Below are positions 1 to 12,300 of a stretch of 64,000 bases of DNA, piece after piece (position 1 is the first letter of the stretch; each line of letters opens with the position of its first letter). A program made the position numbers and the translations under genes. This DNA comes from Polytrichum commune (taxonomy: Eukaryota; Streptophyta; Polytrichopsida; Polytrichales; Polytrichaceae): positions 13,826,001-13,890,000 of the forward strand of contig OX485809.1 of assembly GCA_950295325.1 (NCBI GenBank). The letters run 5' to 3'. The notes beneath the pieces were generated by a model that was given only the letters and a program-made list of their open reading frames with translations, was not told the DNA's origin and ran no database searches.

Positions 1-249
1 CCTACATTAATTCATTCTCAGACCTACATGAATCCTAGAAATATAGTCTAGAGCATGCTCGATAGTCTGAATGTGCTTGCACTTTTTTAAAGAAAATTAA
101 ATGTTGAATCCAACGACCTTGTTAAAAACCATCTCCAAAATTTCATGCCAAGCTTATGGTTGTTGATTTTAAAAGTAAAGTAAGGCATTAATTGGGGTGA
201 TTGCAGTTTTGTGTGAACTTCCCACTCATATTATTATTATTTATGCCAA

Positions 250-1000
250 AATACCACGGCTATAGGATACTAGTGGATGTATCTCCAAATATTTAGCCAA
301 CCTCACTGCTTACAAGTTGTCACTCATCGCTCACCACTCACATGTTAGCACTTCTCTTATAAGGTGTTATGATAATGTTTGCTATTCATTTTTCCTTTGA
401 TTTTGGTCAACTCACCAACGCTCTCCCAACTGATGCAACCCCAAACCATGATGCTTCCTCCTTTGTGCTTCACAGTCTTACTAACCATACGATTGCTTAG
501 GGGTTCCCCATGCCTCTTCTAACACCACTCTCAACCATTAGACCCCACAATGTTGGATTTACTTTCGTATAGAATTACGATTTTCCTGGGACTTTCCTCC
601 ATTGCTCCTTCATCCAATCCTTATGCTATTTTGCCCACTTATGCCTTAATTGTTTGTGACGATCCTTAATTGCAAATCGTAGTCCTTGGTACTTTAGTGT
701 TTTTCTTACTATGTTAGGGGAAGCTATGATATTTGAAACCTCTCAAAGAACCCTCTGACAATTCACTGTAGTATTTTGCTCTTCTAGTTGCACCAATTGT
801 GCTAAGTAACAATCATCCCTCTCATTGGTTGCCTTCAACCTTCCGTTATCCTCCAACTTCCCCATAGCTCTGAAACGTTTAATGATGCGACTAACTATTG
901 ATGGTGTTGTTCCTAGTTTCTTAGCTATTATACGGCAACTTTGTTGTTCAGTTTGGAGGGCAATAACATTTGCATGAATTTCTAAAGATATTTTGGGCGT
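250..1000 (-). pseudogene. Tc1/mariner-type transposase relic (DD34E-like)
   Basis: Read on the minus strand, 1000 down to 743 encodes a helix-turn-helix DNA-binding region (residues such as IIAKKLGTTPSIVSRIIKRF followed by GKLEDNGR), which is the paired-like N-terminus of Tc1 transposases. Downstream the reading continues in pieces with in-frame stops: HKWAK-stop-HKDWMKEQW (about 590-640), then VKHKGGSIMVWGCI (about 430-475), then KIKGKMNSKHYHNTL (about 350-400). These are the successive conserved blocks of a Tc1 catalytic domain, in the right order. The block that should carry the second catalytic Asp (family form WSDES) reads LYESK, so that residue is lost. I did not find terminal inverted repeats or the C-terminal DPKH block. 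Seen: block order and stops. Known: the family. Inferred: a long-dead insertion. Confidence 0.85.
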
Positions 1001-3188
1001 GGAGAAAGGAGGAACTAAACCAAGGACCTCGTGAATGCAAAGCAAAAGTCTTAACCAATGAGTTATTGCATACAATTATGTGGATTGCTCTTGTAATTTA
1101 GCAAATTTGAAGAGTTTCAGAATCAATGCAACACCCCAACTTCATGTTTTTACCATACACTATTGACTTGTGAGTCCAATCACCATGGAAATTGTCACGA
1201 GGCTAGTTGCATACTCTACTTAGACTGTATTGACACCATGTGACATAAGCTTTTCTTGTTCTTAAGAAAATGTCAATTTTGTATATTTGCATTAAAGTCA
1301 CTGTATTTTCAAATAAATCTACAAATGACATCTTAATGCTTGAATGTCACCAAGACCTTGTTGGGGGTTCATACATGGGAAAAGACCTTGGATGTCCAGA
1401 TATGGCATTGGTTGGTTTGGCACTGTAGAATTCTCTCAAAAATAATGGATTTCATTCTGTTTCATTTTCTTGTGGATTCATCTTGAAGTCTGTGACCTAC
1501 CTATGTTGTCCTAAGTAGAATTGTCCAAAATAAATAGGAAAATAAACCAAAAACCAAATGTTGGTACCTTACAAACTCCAATACATTTTGTAAACCCCAT
1601 ATTAGAGGTGTATAAAATGACCCGGTGACCTTTGTGGATCAAACAAATAGAAGTTATTGTACCAATGGTTCAATCTATGGATTCAAAACAACCCCAATAG
1701 TAGGACCTCTTTGCGGTTAGGAGTCAAACATATGTTACATTATAATGATGGTCTGTTACGTCTCTAGTGGAGGGGATTTGGAGCTCTAATATTTTGTTTG
1801 CTACATGTGCATGCAACAACCACTCTTGATCCATGCCACGTGTTACAAGATTCACAATGATGCAAACTCATTACTCCTTGTACAATCTTAATAATCACTT
1901 CCTCTACCATCCGATAGTCACCCACACAAAGCTTGCAAGCACACATGGACCCATTGTTATGATGATGAGTTGGTATGTCCGTAGAAGGAGAATTTGTTCA
2001 TGCAACCCGCATGAATGGCTCATTCATGTATCTCTTATTGTAATGTTCTCCATGCACCTAAATTTCTTAGGGCGAAATAGGTTACTAGTCCGAACATAGT
2101 GTTAATTTTGGTATGATCCCACGCAATCATTTATTCTTTTGAGAATCTTGACTTCAAATCTCATATATGTCAACATTGGAGGAGTTAGAAAGCACATATG
2201 ACACCACATTAACTTGAAATTTTTAATTAGTGTGACCCATATTTAGATATAGAATTAGTGTAATTTTGTTCTCCTACCAATGCCAGGTGGGAGCAAGGCT
2301 TACACATTTTATCAAATGAGTAGATGCATGCAACAACATCAAAGGTTAGTGATTGGTATTCTCCTAATCACACATGCAACTTGGTAGCATTGGAGACATG
2401 GGATTAAAGGATGCAAAAAATGAATTTCATGAACTAACCAAAAAAAAGTTGCAAGAGGATCATGCCTACTTCATACCAAAGGCCCCCTTTACACTAGAAA
2501 GGTTGAAAGCTCAAAGAAAGGAGCTTGTCATTGGCACCGGAACCTCTTACACATGTTTTTTCTAAACAAGTCCACCTTACACTAAGAACTTGAGCACTTC
2601 AACTTTATATTGGACTTTACTATGCTTAGGTGGCCATTGGCACCTTGATGAATCCCATGGAGAACGAGTATGACAAGCTCTCAATTGTACTCTTAAGATG
2701 CCTCATGGAGATTGGTAAGGAACGTCAAAAGTTCTAACCCTTGTTTTTGTGGGCCCAAACGAGGGAGCTTTCAAGTACTCTTTGGGTTGTCATGTATTCT
2801 CCTTTGTTTAGCAACGATTCCCACCTTGATATCTCACTTTCAATATAACCACTTTAGACTTGTTGAAAATATTGCAAGCTTGAGGAACGATAAAGCTCTA
2901 AATAAATTGAACTTTGGATGAAAGCTTGCCAACTCCTAGTATCAAACTCCCAAGCTCTCAACTTGAGATCTATGGTAAATGTGACAAAATATACACTTAA
3001 ATGTTGCACTTGGGGGGCTCATTTGAAGATATTAGTGAGTTGTGTTTTGATCATGAAAGCAGCCCCTTTGTGGGCTCCTTTTGCCCCTAATGCTTCCAAA
3101 TTGAAGAGCAGGGACATGTACCTAATGTTATGCACAATCATACCTAGTGTTTCATATGTAAACCTCAACACATTTACATTTTAGAGGA
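1001..3188. other. AT-rich spacer, no gene recognised
   Basis: Only short open frames (up to about 88 codons) occur, without domain-like composition or splice-supported continuation. I see no RNA gene and no clear repeat structure here. Confidence 0.6.
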
Positions 3189-3969
3189 GGGGCCATTCAC
3201 GATTGGGGTACTATTTTTGGGACAAAGAAATTAAGGACTATGTCGCATTGGATCTCGGCGTTTATTATGATTTACTATTATTTGATCAATAAATCTTAAA
3301 TAAATATGTAGATAGGTCATAGGACTTATCAAGAAAAATATTATTTATTATTAAATATTCACCAATAAATAGGTCATAGGACTTGTAAAGAGGTCATATG
3401 ACTTGTTTGGGCCACATCAATAGCAATTTCATTATTAAAGTGTACATTGGGGGTGAATTATTTCTTGTTTTCCATCCTAGTACCTTGGTGTGAGTGTCAT
3501 GTGTCCATACATATAAATTTTTATGTCCAAGTCTAATACTAAACGTTCCTTTTTCACGTAGCCATGTTATTGTGTATTGTTGACCATGTTTGGTGTCATA
3601 TGTAAAGCTATACAATTGGTATGCGATACCATTTTAGTTCTATTGGTACACAATTGAACGATAATTGTGAGGAAAAAAATTGGGATCATTTTAATTTATT
3701 TTTGTTGTCCTTTTCGTTTCTTAATCCTAAGGTCAACAATTTTGATAGCACCCATGGAAGTCCGTTAAGGAATCAAGATGATGTCTTAGATAACCCTATT
3801 CCTTGTAAATTAACTTTGTCGGTGTACTCAATATGGAATATTAAATTTAGGTATGATCCAAAATATGCTTCACAATACAAATCTAAGCACACCAACTATG
3901 TAAAGTTATCTAATTTAATCCTTTAGCCGTTAGACACCCAAAAGTAGTACCCCAACCGTGAATGCCCCC
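3189..3969. mobile_element. Non-autonomous DNA transposon with about 33-bp terminal inverted repeats
   Basis: The left end (3189-3222) starts GGGGCCATTCACG and continues to GGGGTACTATTTTTGGG. The right end (3936-3969) is its reverse complement with about four differences (GGGGGCATTCACG and GGGGTACTACTTTTGGG). The 781-bp interior has no transposase. It carries an internal direct repeat built on the word ATAGGTCATAGGACTT near 3313-3385. No convincing target duplication is visible, so the superfamily is undetermined. Confidence 0.7.
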
Positions 3970-5105
3970 AGAAGTACATAACATCAAGTAACTAGGCCCA
4001 AAAAGGACCTCTCAATAGACCATCAAATGTGGGCATCCATGTTTGATGCTCTTTTTTAATAAAGGTAACAGTACATTTGAGAGACTACTTAGAGTATACC
4101 TATCCTTTTAAGTGGACAAGAACTTAGGATCCAAAAAGCGAGGTTCACCTTGCACCCTTAGTTTACAAGCCTTAATTACCTATGTTACAATTTGTACAAT
4201 ACAAAAGTCGTGTGAACTTAGAAGGTAGGGTGCTAACATTGTTACTTAATGTCATGTACTTGGCCAATTGTTTGTTGTACTTTGTCAACCCATTATAACA
4301 AAAGTCCAAAAACCAAATGACCCCCAAGCTCAACATTGCCTAATAAGCCTAAAAGTAGTTGCAAGCATTTTGTGAACATAACATTTCTCAACCACTCAAA
4401 GATTTTTTTCTTTTCTTTCTAATCTTAGATATATGCCCTAGCAAATCCAAGAGACAATTCTTGAATCCATATTCTAGTTGAAATCATGACAAATCATGAG
4501 CATGTTTGGTTTGGGGTGCTGCCCAAACTGCTAAAGATAGTTGGTACTTACAATGAGCAAAACCCACATACAAGAAAACTTGCCTCCTTGCTCAAAGGTT
4601 GATGACCTGCTACAAAACTTAGTTTCACTGGAGCATCATCTTCCTTCAAATCAAATCAAATCAAATCAACTGGAGTTACACCCCTCTAGGAATCTCCAGG
4701 ACTTGAGGTGGTAATCTAGAATACTTTCCCCAAAGATCAAGTCTCACAACTTTGAGGAAATGGTAATCATCAAGGTTGTACAGCCAGATATTCAAGAGTA
4801 CACTTGCAGAATACTCTGGCTAACTCTTGGCATTATTGGAGAATGTAGGCAAGTTTGTAAGATATGGCATCCACAGTAACAAAGTCTTTGGGTCGACAAT
4901 GTGATTCATTATCTCTGAACTTATACAATGTATATACACTTTAAAATCTCTGAAATTAGTCTTGTTACATCTTTCAAATGGCAACTCTGCAGAACAAACA
5001 TATCTAGAACCACATCTGAGTCTCCACAACCATCAACAACCATGATTAAAAATAAGAATACGGTATCCCACAGATATATAATAAGCATCAAAATAATCCC
5101 AGAAC
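3970..5105. other. Spacer without recognised features
   Basis: No coding exon, RNA gene or repeat recognised. A short (TCAAA)n-like run lies near 4647-4668. Confidence 0.5.
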
Positions 5106-5700
5106 TTACATGGTTCAACAATATGGTTTACATTTGCAAGTCAATACGCTCACTTGAGTGTAAGCCCACTGAAAATATTCTTGGGTTGAGCAAACTAAAA
5201 GAAATTAATGCTCCAACTCATTGATTAGGTGCACCCATATACAGTTGAAACATCTGCCTAGGCCCTAAAATCTAATATAAGGCAGGAGCCAGCACAGCTA
5301 GACTAACACTGACCTCCCTACGCTGCTAATTTGGACCCATCTTGAGCCCATGCCTGAGTATACAGTCTTAATACATTGCACAATCGAGCAATGTAGAGTA
5401 ACACTTACATGGTCGAACAATGTAGTGTACATTCAAGTCAATACATGCACTACAGTTTAATCTCACTCTATATACGCTTTGTGTACAGTTCTTCTCAAAA
5501 TGAAACAAATTAAACTCCTTCCCATCAGGTCCTGAAGTAAGCACCCAACATACACTTTGAACATCTGCCTAAAACCTTAAAGTCCAATATAAGACAGTAC
5601 ATCTGGACTCATACTACCCTTGCTATGCCCATATTTTAGACATGTTTTGAGGCCCACGCTCGGGTATACAAATTGACACATCATACTTCTGATCCAACAT
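5106..5700. repeat. Diverged tandem duplication, unit about 300 bp
   Basis: Three ordered word pairs recur about 300 bp apart. CTTACATGGTTCAACAAT at 5106 matches CTTACATGGTCGAACAAT at 5405. The CACCCATATACAGTTGAAACATC block at 5231 matches the block at about 5538. GAGCCCATGCCTGAGTATACA at 5345 matches GAGGCCCACGCTCGGGTATACA at about 5648. The duplication lies just downstream of the CCCH gene stop codon and may be 3' flank or 3' UTR. Function unknown. Confidence 0.65.
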
Positions 5701-6392
5701 CCATGCATCCCTGATATGACCCAGTTGACCTGTTGGAACGGAGGGCCAACCATCAGGAAGGGATTGGACATATAACCTCAGCTTGTGGAGTTTGATACTA
5801 AGATCTCAAAAATGCATAGACCATCAAGCCAGGATCTCAACAAACAGATCTGTACTTGTATACACCTGCCAGCGGCTTAAGCTCCTATAAAGTTCAATTC
5901 TCCAACACTTGCAGGTGACTAGACCTGCACATGGAGACCATTAACTTTATGAAGTTAAGTACGCTTGTGTAAACAACCTGATAACAGTAGCATGCCAAGT
6001 AGTAGAAAGGTGTTTCCATTTACCAACCAGCACACATCAGTCTGCTGACAGTGGTCACTTCTATGTAGCAGTAAGAGCTCCGTTGGAATTTGATTCTCCA
6101 CGGCAGACAATGTGACCACCTCCTCAGGCTGCTCTTATGGATCGCAATTGTTATTTGAGAATCAGAGATAGTTGATTCGCAGCTTGATATTTGCCACCAC
6201 TTGAAAGAAAACATCTTCCATAGGTGTGGCATACAAGTAACAAAATCGACTTCCGCATGTCAGTCTGTATTAAGGAGCTAGTAGCTTAAGGGGTAGAGAG
6301 GTTACCAGATTTGACCATCTGCTCCAGTCCATACACAAGCACCTTAAGTTGCCACTATCAGTTCATTCCAAATTTTGCAGCCACTAGGCATT

Positions 6393-9300
6393 CTATCCAG
6401 ATGCCTCAAGATGTTCCAGCAAGAATCTTGGCTTGATCAGACTTCGGTCCTTTGGCAGCCTACTAAGTTGGACAAGATTTCTCCCATGCAGTATACCATC
6501 AGGCTCAAGGACTTCTTTAAAGATCTCTATCCCACCTTCGTCAATGCTGATAAAATCTGTCCAGTCATCACCCTGTTCTGTGGTGAAGTTGCTTGTGGAG
6601 TTGGAATGAGGCACTTCTTGTCCTTCATTGTCTTCCTTGAGTGGGAAAGTAGACATGAAGTACCGATGCTCCCTTTTTGAGGTTACAGGTTCCTTTGAAG
6701 CTGATGAAGATTGCTTAACCTTCTTGGGATGACGACGTTTACAAGTATCACTATGAGAGCATTCCCCTTTCTCAATATACTCTGGGCACACATAGGTGTG
6801 TTTCTTGTTGCACTGTCACGAAAAAGGAATAACATTTCAATCGGTAGGAGTTTAACATTATTGATAAGAACTTGCAAATTAAATGCATCTGATTATGTAG
6901 GTCACAAGCATATACATGCTGCTGTTCTTGGCAGTATGCACTGCCCATTCTCTTTTACACCTTACCACCAGTCACCAGGGTGACTCAATTGAGTTTTTGA
7001 ATATAAATAACCAATCAACAGTGACCCATCACATGAGTCTTACGAAACCAAACCCACTTACCAGATAGCCAAATCAGGACAAGAGCGAGTCTGACATGGA
7101 AGAATAAACAAAAGCTGATTACTTTTGCATCATTGACATCTATGTATCTAGCAAATGACTTACCATGTCACCATCAGCACAGTAACCCTGGAGAAAGCCC
7201 TCACAAACTGGGGCTTTTGGATTAACGTTTACATGCCTATATGGACATTTCTCGTTGGTACATAAACCTGCATAGCCACAAAACCCTTGCTCCAATATTG
7301 TGATAATCATCCATAACAGAATCCAAAATATACACATAAAACCAAGTGACACCTCCACTTTTGAAGACCAATACCAAAAGAAAACTTCCATCAACCTAAC
7401 ATTTCTCTGCACACAAGCAACTGCCCTTGATTCTTGCTAATTTTAGAAGTCCGGTATGCCAGAAAACATAACCCTCAAACATATTCACATCCTAGATCTG
7501 TAGGGATCCATTTCCCACAAAAAGCAGCCCCAACCTTCAGCCAATAAAGACTGAAACCACAAGTGATGTAAGAGCTGTACTTAGGATCCATTAAATTGGC
7601 CTCAACAAGAAATATGAAGAAGTGCTGACCTTCAAGGAAATACGAACAGTCTGACATGCGCTCAGGAATCACCTGCAAAAGACAGACTAGGAGTATAAGC
7701 AGACCAGGAGTTCATTGACAGTCATGTATTCACAGTTAGGATAGCAATACCGAGGACTGCCAGAGCTACTAAAAATGTAAAATTCCACTGAATACATGTA
7801 GACAGGCCAGACATGCACAGTGCAACCACCAGTTGCAAAGACTGTCAAGAGGTAACAAGAATGCCACCACCTTGTGAGTCAAAGTACACTTTGGATCTGA
7901 GCACAAGCCCCTCAGGAACTTTGTACAAACAGCCACCTTGTCATGATCATGAATGTATAGACATTTATCGTCACCCCTTTTGCATTGACCAAATCTTGTG
8001 TAATACACACAGTAAGCCTGCTTCTTGGCTTTGCGAAACCGTGCATTGTGTAGACTCCAACGAACTTTCTCATTTGCAAGGCCACGACTTGTTTTCATGT
8101 CCCTCACTAGCTGGTTGCCGAATCCTTTTCGTACATAACTACAATTAGAGCAGAAATACTGCATTTTAAAAAGCTGATATATAAAAATAATTCCAAAACA
8201 CAACAGAAGGTCTTGAAAATAATTGTTCAAACAAAACAGAATAGTCTACAAACAGGAGATCATCTGAGGCACAAACAAACAGAAAATGTTACTACTCAAA
8301 TCTGTCAGCACATGTACGAAGAATACCTATCCCTAAAGACAAGATTTTCAGAGAATAGACACTCACACAGCTCCACCATTTTGAGACATCTCAGATACTG
8401 AAACTGAAGAAGGAACAGAGGATTCTGCACTAGATATAGTGGCACTCCCTGCAAAATCATTCAGTAAATGAATAATGTGATGAACTCCAAACAAATGCTC
8501 TAACTCTGTGCCCATCACCTCTAGCTTTCCTAACCTTGAGGATCTGTCAAATAAGCAGCATGTCCATTCCGAGTGAGAAAGTAAGCTACAACTAGTCTGG
8601 CTGACCTGCCTGCATATACACAGGTATGCTACTTTGATCTCATATTCAATCTACACTTCCAAAATCAACTCCAAAAAGCATTTGACTGTTTTAGGAATGA
8701 GCAACAATATCTTTGCCAAGCACAGATCATATCACATTGTTACAAGCTTTCTGGATTTAGGAGGCAACAACACCACTGGAAACATTCAATTAGGCCACAG
8801 AATTTCAATCAAATGAAGGTATGGCGGATATAAATGAGGAACACTGTTGCCTACTTGAAGTAAGCTTTGTTGATGTTGCAAGACTTTGCGCAGCTCTTCT
8901 TTTTGCCCTTGCCTTTGCAGCAGCCATCAAGACAGCCTCCTTCCTGTCTCTCTTCTTCTTCTCAGCTTCCACAACAACCTTTGTTGCAGCCTGTACATGT
9001 AGTACGCGGAGTAAGAGTAAAGGAACCTTAATGATATAAAATATATTGGACAAAGCCAAGAAATGCATGTTTGCAGTATGCCAAAAACATTACATTGTTC
9101 ATAGAAAACATAAGTATTCTAGAAACCTTCACACTCAGTGAGAAAAATAAAATAAACCAATACCATTTTCAAACAGCATCTCCTAAGTCATGATGGTAAT
9201 GTGGTGAGGACCACAGACCTCATTAGCAAGAATGGATCGTTTCTCCAGACTCTTTGTCCATTTCAAATTTGCTCCACACTGACTGACAACACCAGATCGA

Positions 9301-12300
9301 TGAAGAGAGAACCCATCTGCAGACCTTGTGTAGACGGGTTGTCCTGACCTATATCTTTGCAGTTTGTTCCTGTTTCAAGGTTTTATCTGTAAGTACTTAT
9401 CTTGAAAAGCTACTGGCGGAAGCTTAACTGAAGCTGACCATTTGAAGCTTATATGTAAGAGACATAGCCAAACAAAGTAGACGTTCATGCACATGCCTCC
9501 AAGAGGTACAAAGACAAGATGAGGGAGCAAACAGATTGTTTCAACCTCACTTGATTAAAACATGATGACAGAAGAATGTGATCTTTGAAAACCTACAATC
9601 TCTAAGTAAGAAAGAAATGAACAGCATTTTGTCAATTCAACCCACAACTCTGCTGGCTAGTAGCCATAAGCTATTCATTGTTTCAATCCTAGTTAGATAA
9701 ATCTGTGCATCCTCAATATCTATGTCACAGCAAAGATAGAACAACATCAGAAAACTGTGTACAAATTTGAACATAAAGATAGTGATCTAACCTCAAATAA
9801 AAAACCGAGGGACCCTTCTTTCCTTCAGACAAAGGTCTGCGCCGACTCAAATACAATGCCATACTCATCCTCTTCCAAGGAAATAATGAAGTAGGCCACC
9901 GCCTGCGCCGTGAGATAGTCGTGCCAGTGGATTTTTTCCTACCATTACTGCTTAGGGTCCAGACTGTAGCTGTGCAAACAGCAAGACCAGTTTTCTGCAT
10001 CAAAACTGCAGAGAGAAATTGACAAATTCTTGGAACCAAACTTCTGATCTCCACAACATCACCTCCAACATCCACTGTGTCAAAGCTGAAAACTAGACAA
10101 AGAATCACCCAAGCTCACTGCCATCTCTGTGAACTAGTTATTTGCTCTCTATCCCAATGACCAGTGCAGAATAGTTGTACAGAAAGGCTTGCCCTCAGGA
10201 GAAAATCGCATGAACACCCTGATAAAATCAATATAAGCTAGATACCTATCGAGCAATGACCATGATCTGCTTAAAATTCTACATTGAATTCAAACATTTG
10301 GAACTCTTCACATGGGAAAGATATCAATTAATGAACTTATTAAGTATCCACTCACCAAAAACAAATTGCCCAAGTTGTATTTGACTATATGTTCAGAGGA
10401 CTCTGTTTGTTTAGATTCCTTAAGAGTATTCCTGAACTCAATGAATAAGTAGCCAGACTTACACATGCAGCTTATATATAGAAAATTGAACCAACCTCTG
10501 CCATGCTTTGTTTTCAGTTGTGATAGACCTTTCCTCTGCTTGCTTCCACCTTTCAGACACTCACCCCTTTCTTGAACTTCATCCTGCAAAGTACCCTTCT
10601 TGCCAGAGTCCTCATGAACACTACACCTTATAAGTTGGTTGATCTTCATTTTCACATAAAAATCTGCAGGAGTAGAACCCAAAGGATTGCCAGACTTCTC
10701 TGCTAACATTGTGCCTGACTCAGGCGATGGTGCAATAATCAGCTGATTTGCCTTCCCCTGCATGGACAATCTAGTTCCAGACGCCACATATTCAGAAGCC
10801 CTTGCTTCCTTAACCTCAGCAGTTGCGGCTGGGCTCAATGCAGCCAGGGCTAAGCCAGTTTTTGGCTCAATATCTGGCATTCTAGCTTCAGAGAGCTTCA
10901 ACTCAGAGACGATTGAGGCATTTGAGTGTTTCAAATCTAACTGACTCTTAGAATCTTCTTCCACAAGAGGCATTGATGATTTTGATAACAGCAACGGACC
11001 AAGCTGCTCACGAGCCGTTACACCTTGCTCCACAGTTTTTCCATTTGTATTTAGAGTACTTTCCGACTTGACCAAGGATTTATTAACACCAGTATATACA
11101 GTCTGGCTGACATTATTATTGTTTCTCATTACATTTGGCTTAGTCGATGCAGAAATTGCTCTTCCAAACTCTGGAGCTGTATCACGAGTCCCTAATATGA
11201 CTGTCGGGGGAACAACAGCTCTCACAGGAGCCCCAATTTGTGGTGGAGGCAACCTTATTATACTGTATCTCTTACGCACATATGCAGCCTGTTGCGGAGC
11301 ACCTGCTGCACTTACAGCAGATTTTTGAGCAAGCTGATTAATGCTAAAATGAGTTCTGGGTGCTGTAGGACCCATGCGCCATGTTTTATTTCTGCCATAT
11401 GACCGACCCATCGCTGGAGAAGGTGGTTGGGTCTGTGCTGTGAAGTTTACTTTAATCGAAGGATAACTAGATATAGGTATTGTATCTACTCCCTTAGGAC
11501 CTGCGACTGGAAGCCTGATATCACCATTCATACTAAGTTGCTCCACCTCTGGCTTCCCCTGTTTACTCGCCTTCACATGATTTGGCCCCTCACCTGTTGA
11601 GTCAATTTCAACTGGAGTAGACACTTCTTTTGTTTTCTGCACAAGTTTCTTTTCTTTAGCGCTGTGCATTAATTTCTGCCTCTTCACTAAATGTCCATCA
11701 CCATTTGGGGTGTCTCCATTAGATTCCTCAGATTGCTTGAGCGCCATATGCCTGGCCTCAATATGATGCGCGACATTTCCTCCCTCATCCCTAAACACCT
11801 CATTCATTACCCCTGCAGCCACAGCAACTGCTCCGCTCACATTCACAGTACAAGCTACATTGACCTGCTCAATCCCTACTATTGATGGAATCATTTGCAA
11901 GTCAGTTTGACAAGCCTCTTCAATGATGCACTTTGCAGGAGATGCCTCATCAGCTTGTACAACTACAGATTTCGCATTTAAGTTGGTCCCAAAAAGAAGC
12001 ACCTCCTGCACTGCTGGACAGTCTGGAGGTAGTAAAGGTCGTGCTTCACAGATATTGGTGGCTGCATCAAAGCCATTCTCAGTACGAGGCTGAGTATTTG
12101 CAACCTCCAGAGAAGAATTCTTCATCGGTGATCCTTCTGGTGATGTTTTAGTGGCTGCTGAAGACAAATGCCCAGTACATTCCAGACTATCTGAACCCTT
12201 GCCAGATAATCTTGTGCCTTCTTCAATCTGTTTGATCATTGTGGAAGTTACAGTTTCTGAATCCTCAAGGTTCTGAAGGGAGAGGTTATCCGGCCCTTGC

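Noticed and set aside
2374-3184. Cluster of plus-strand frames at 2374, 2712 and 2918
   Set aside because: No recognisable motifs, no consistent splice junctions, and composition like the surrounding spacer.
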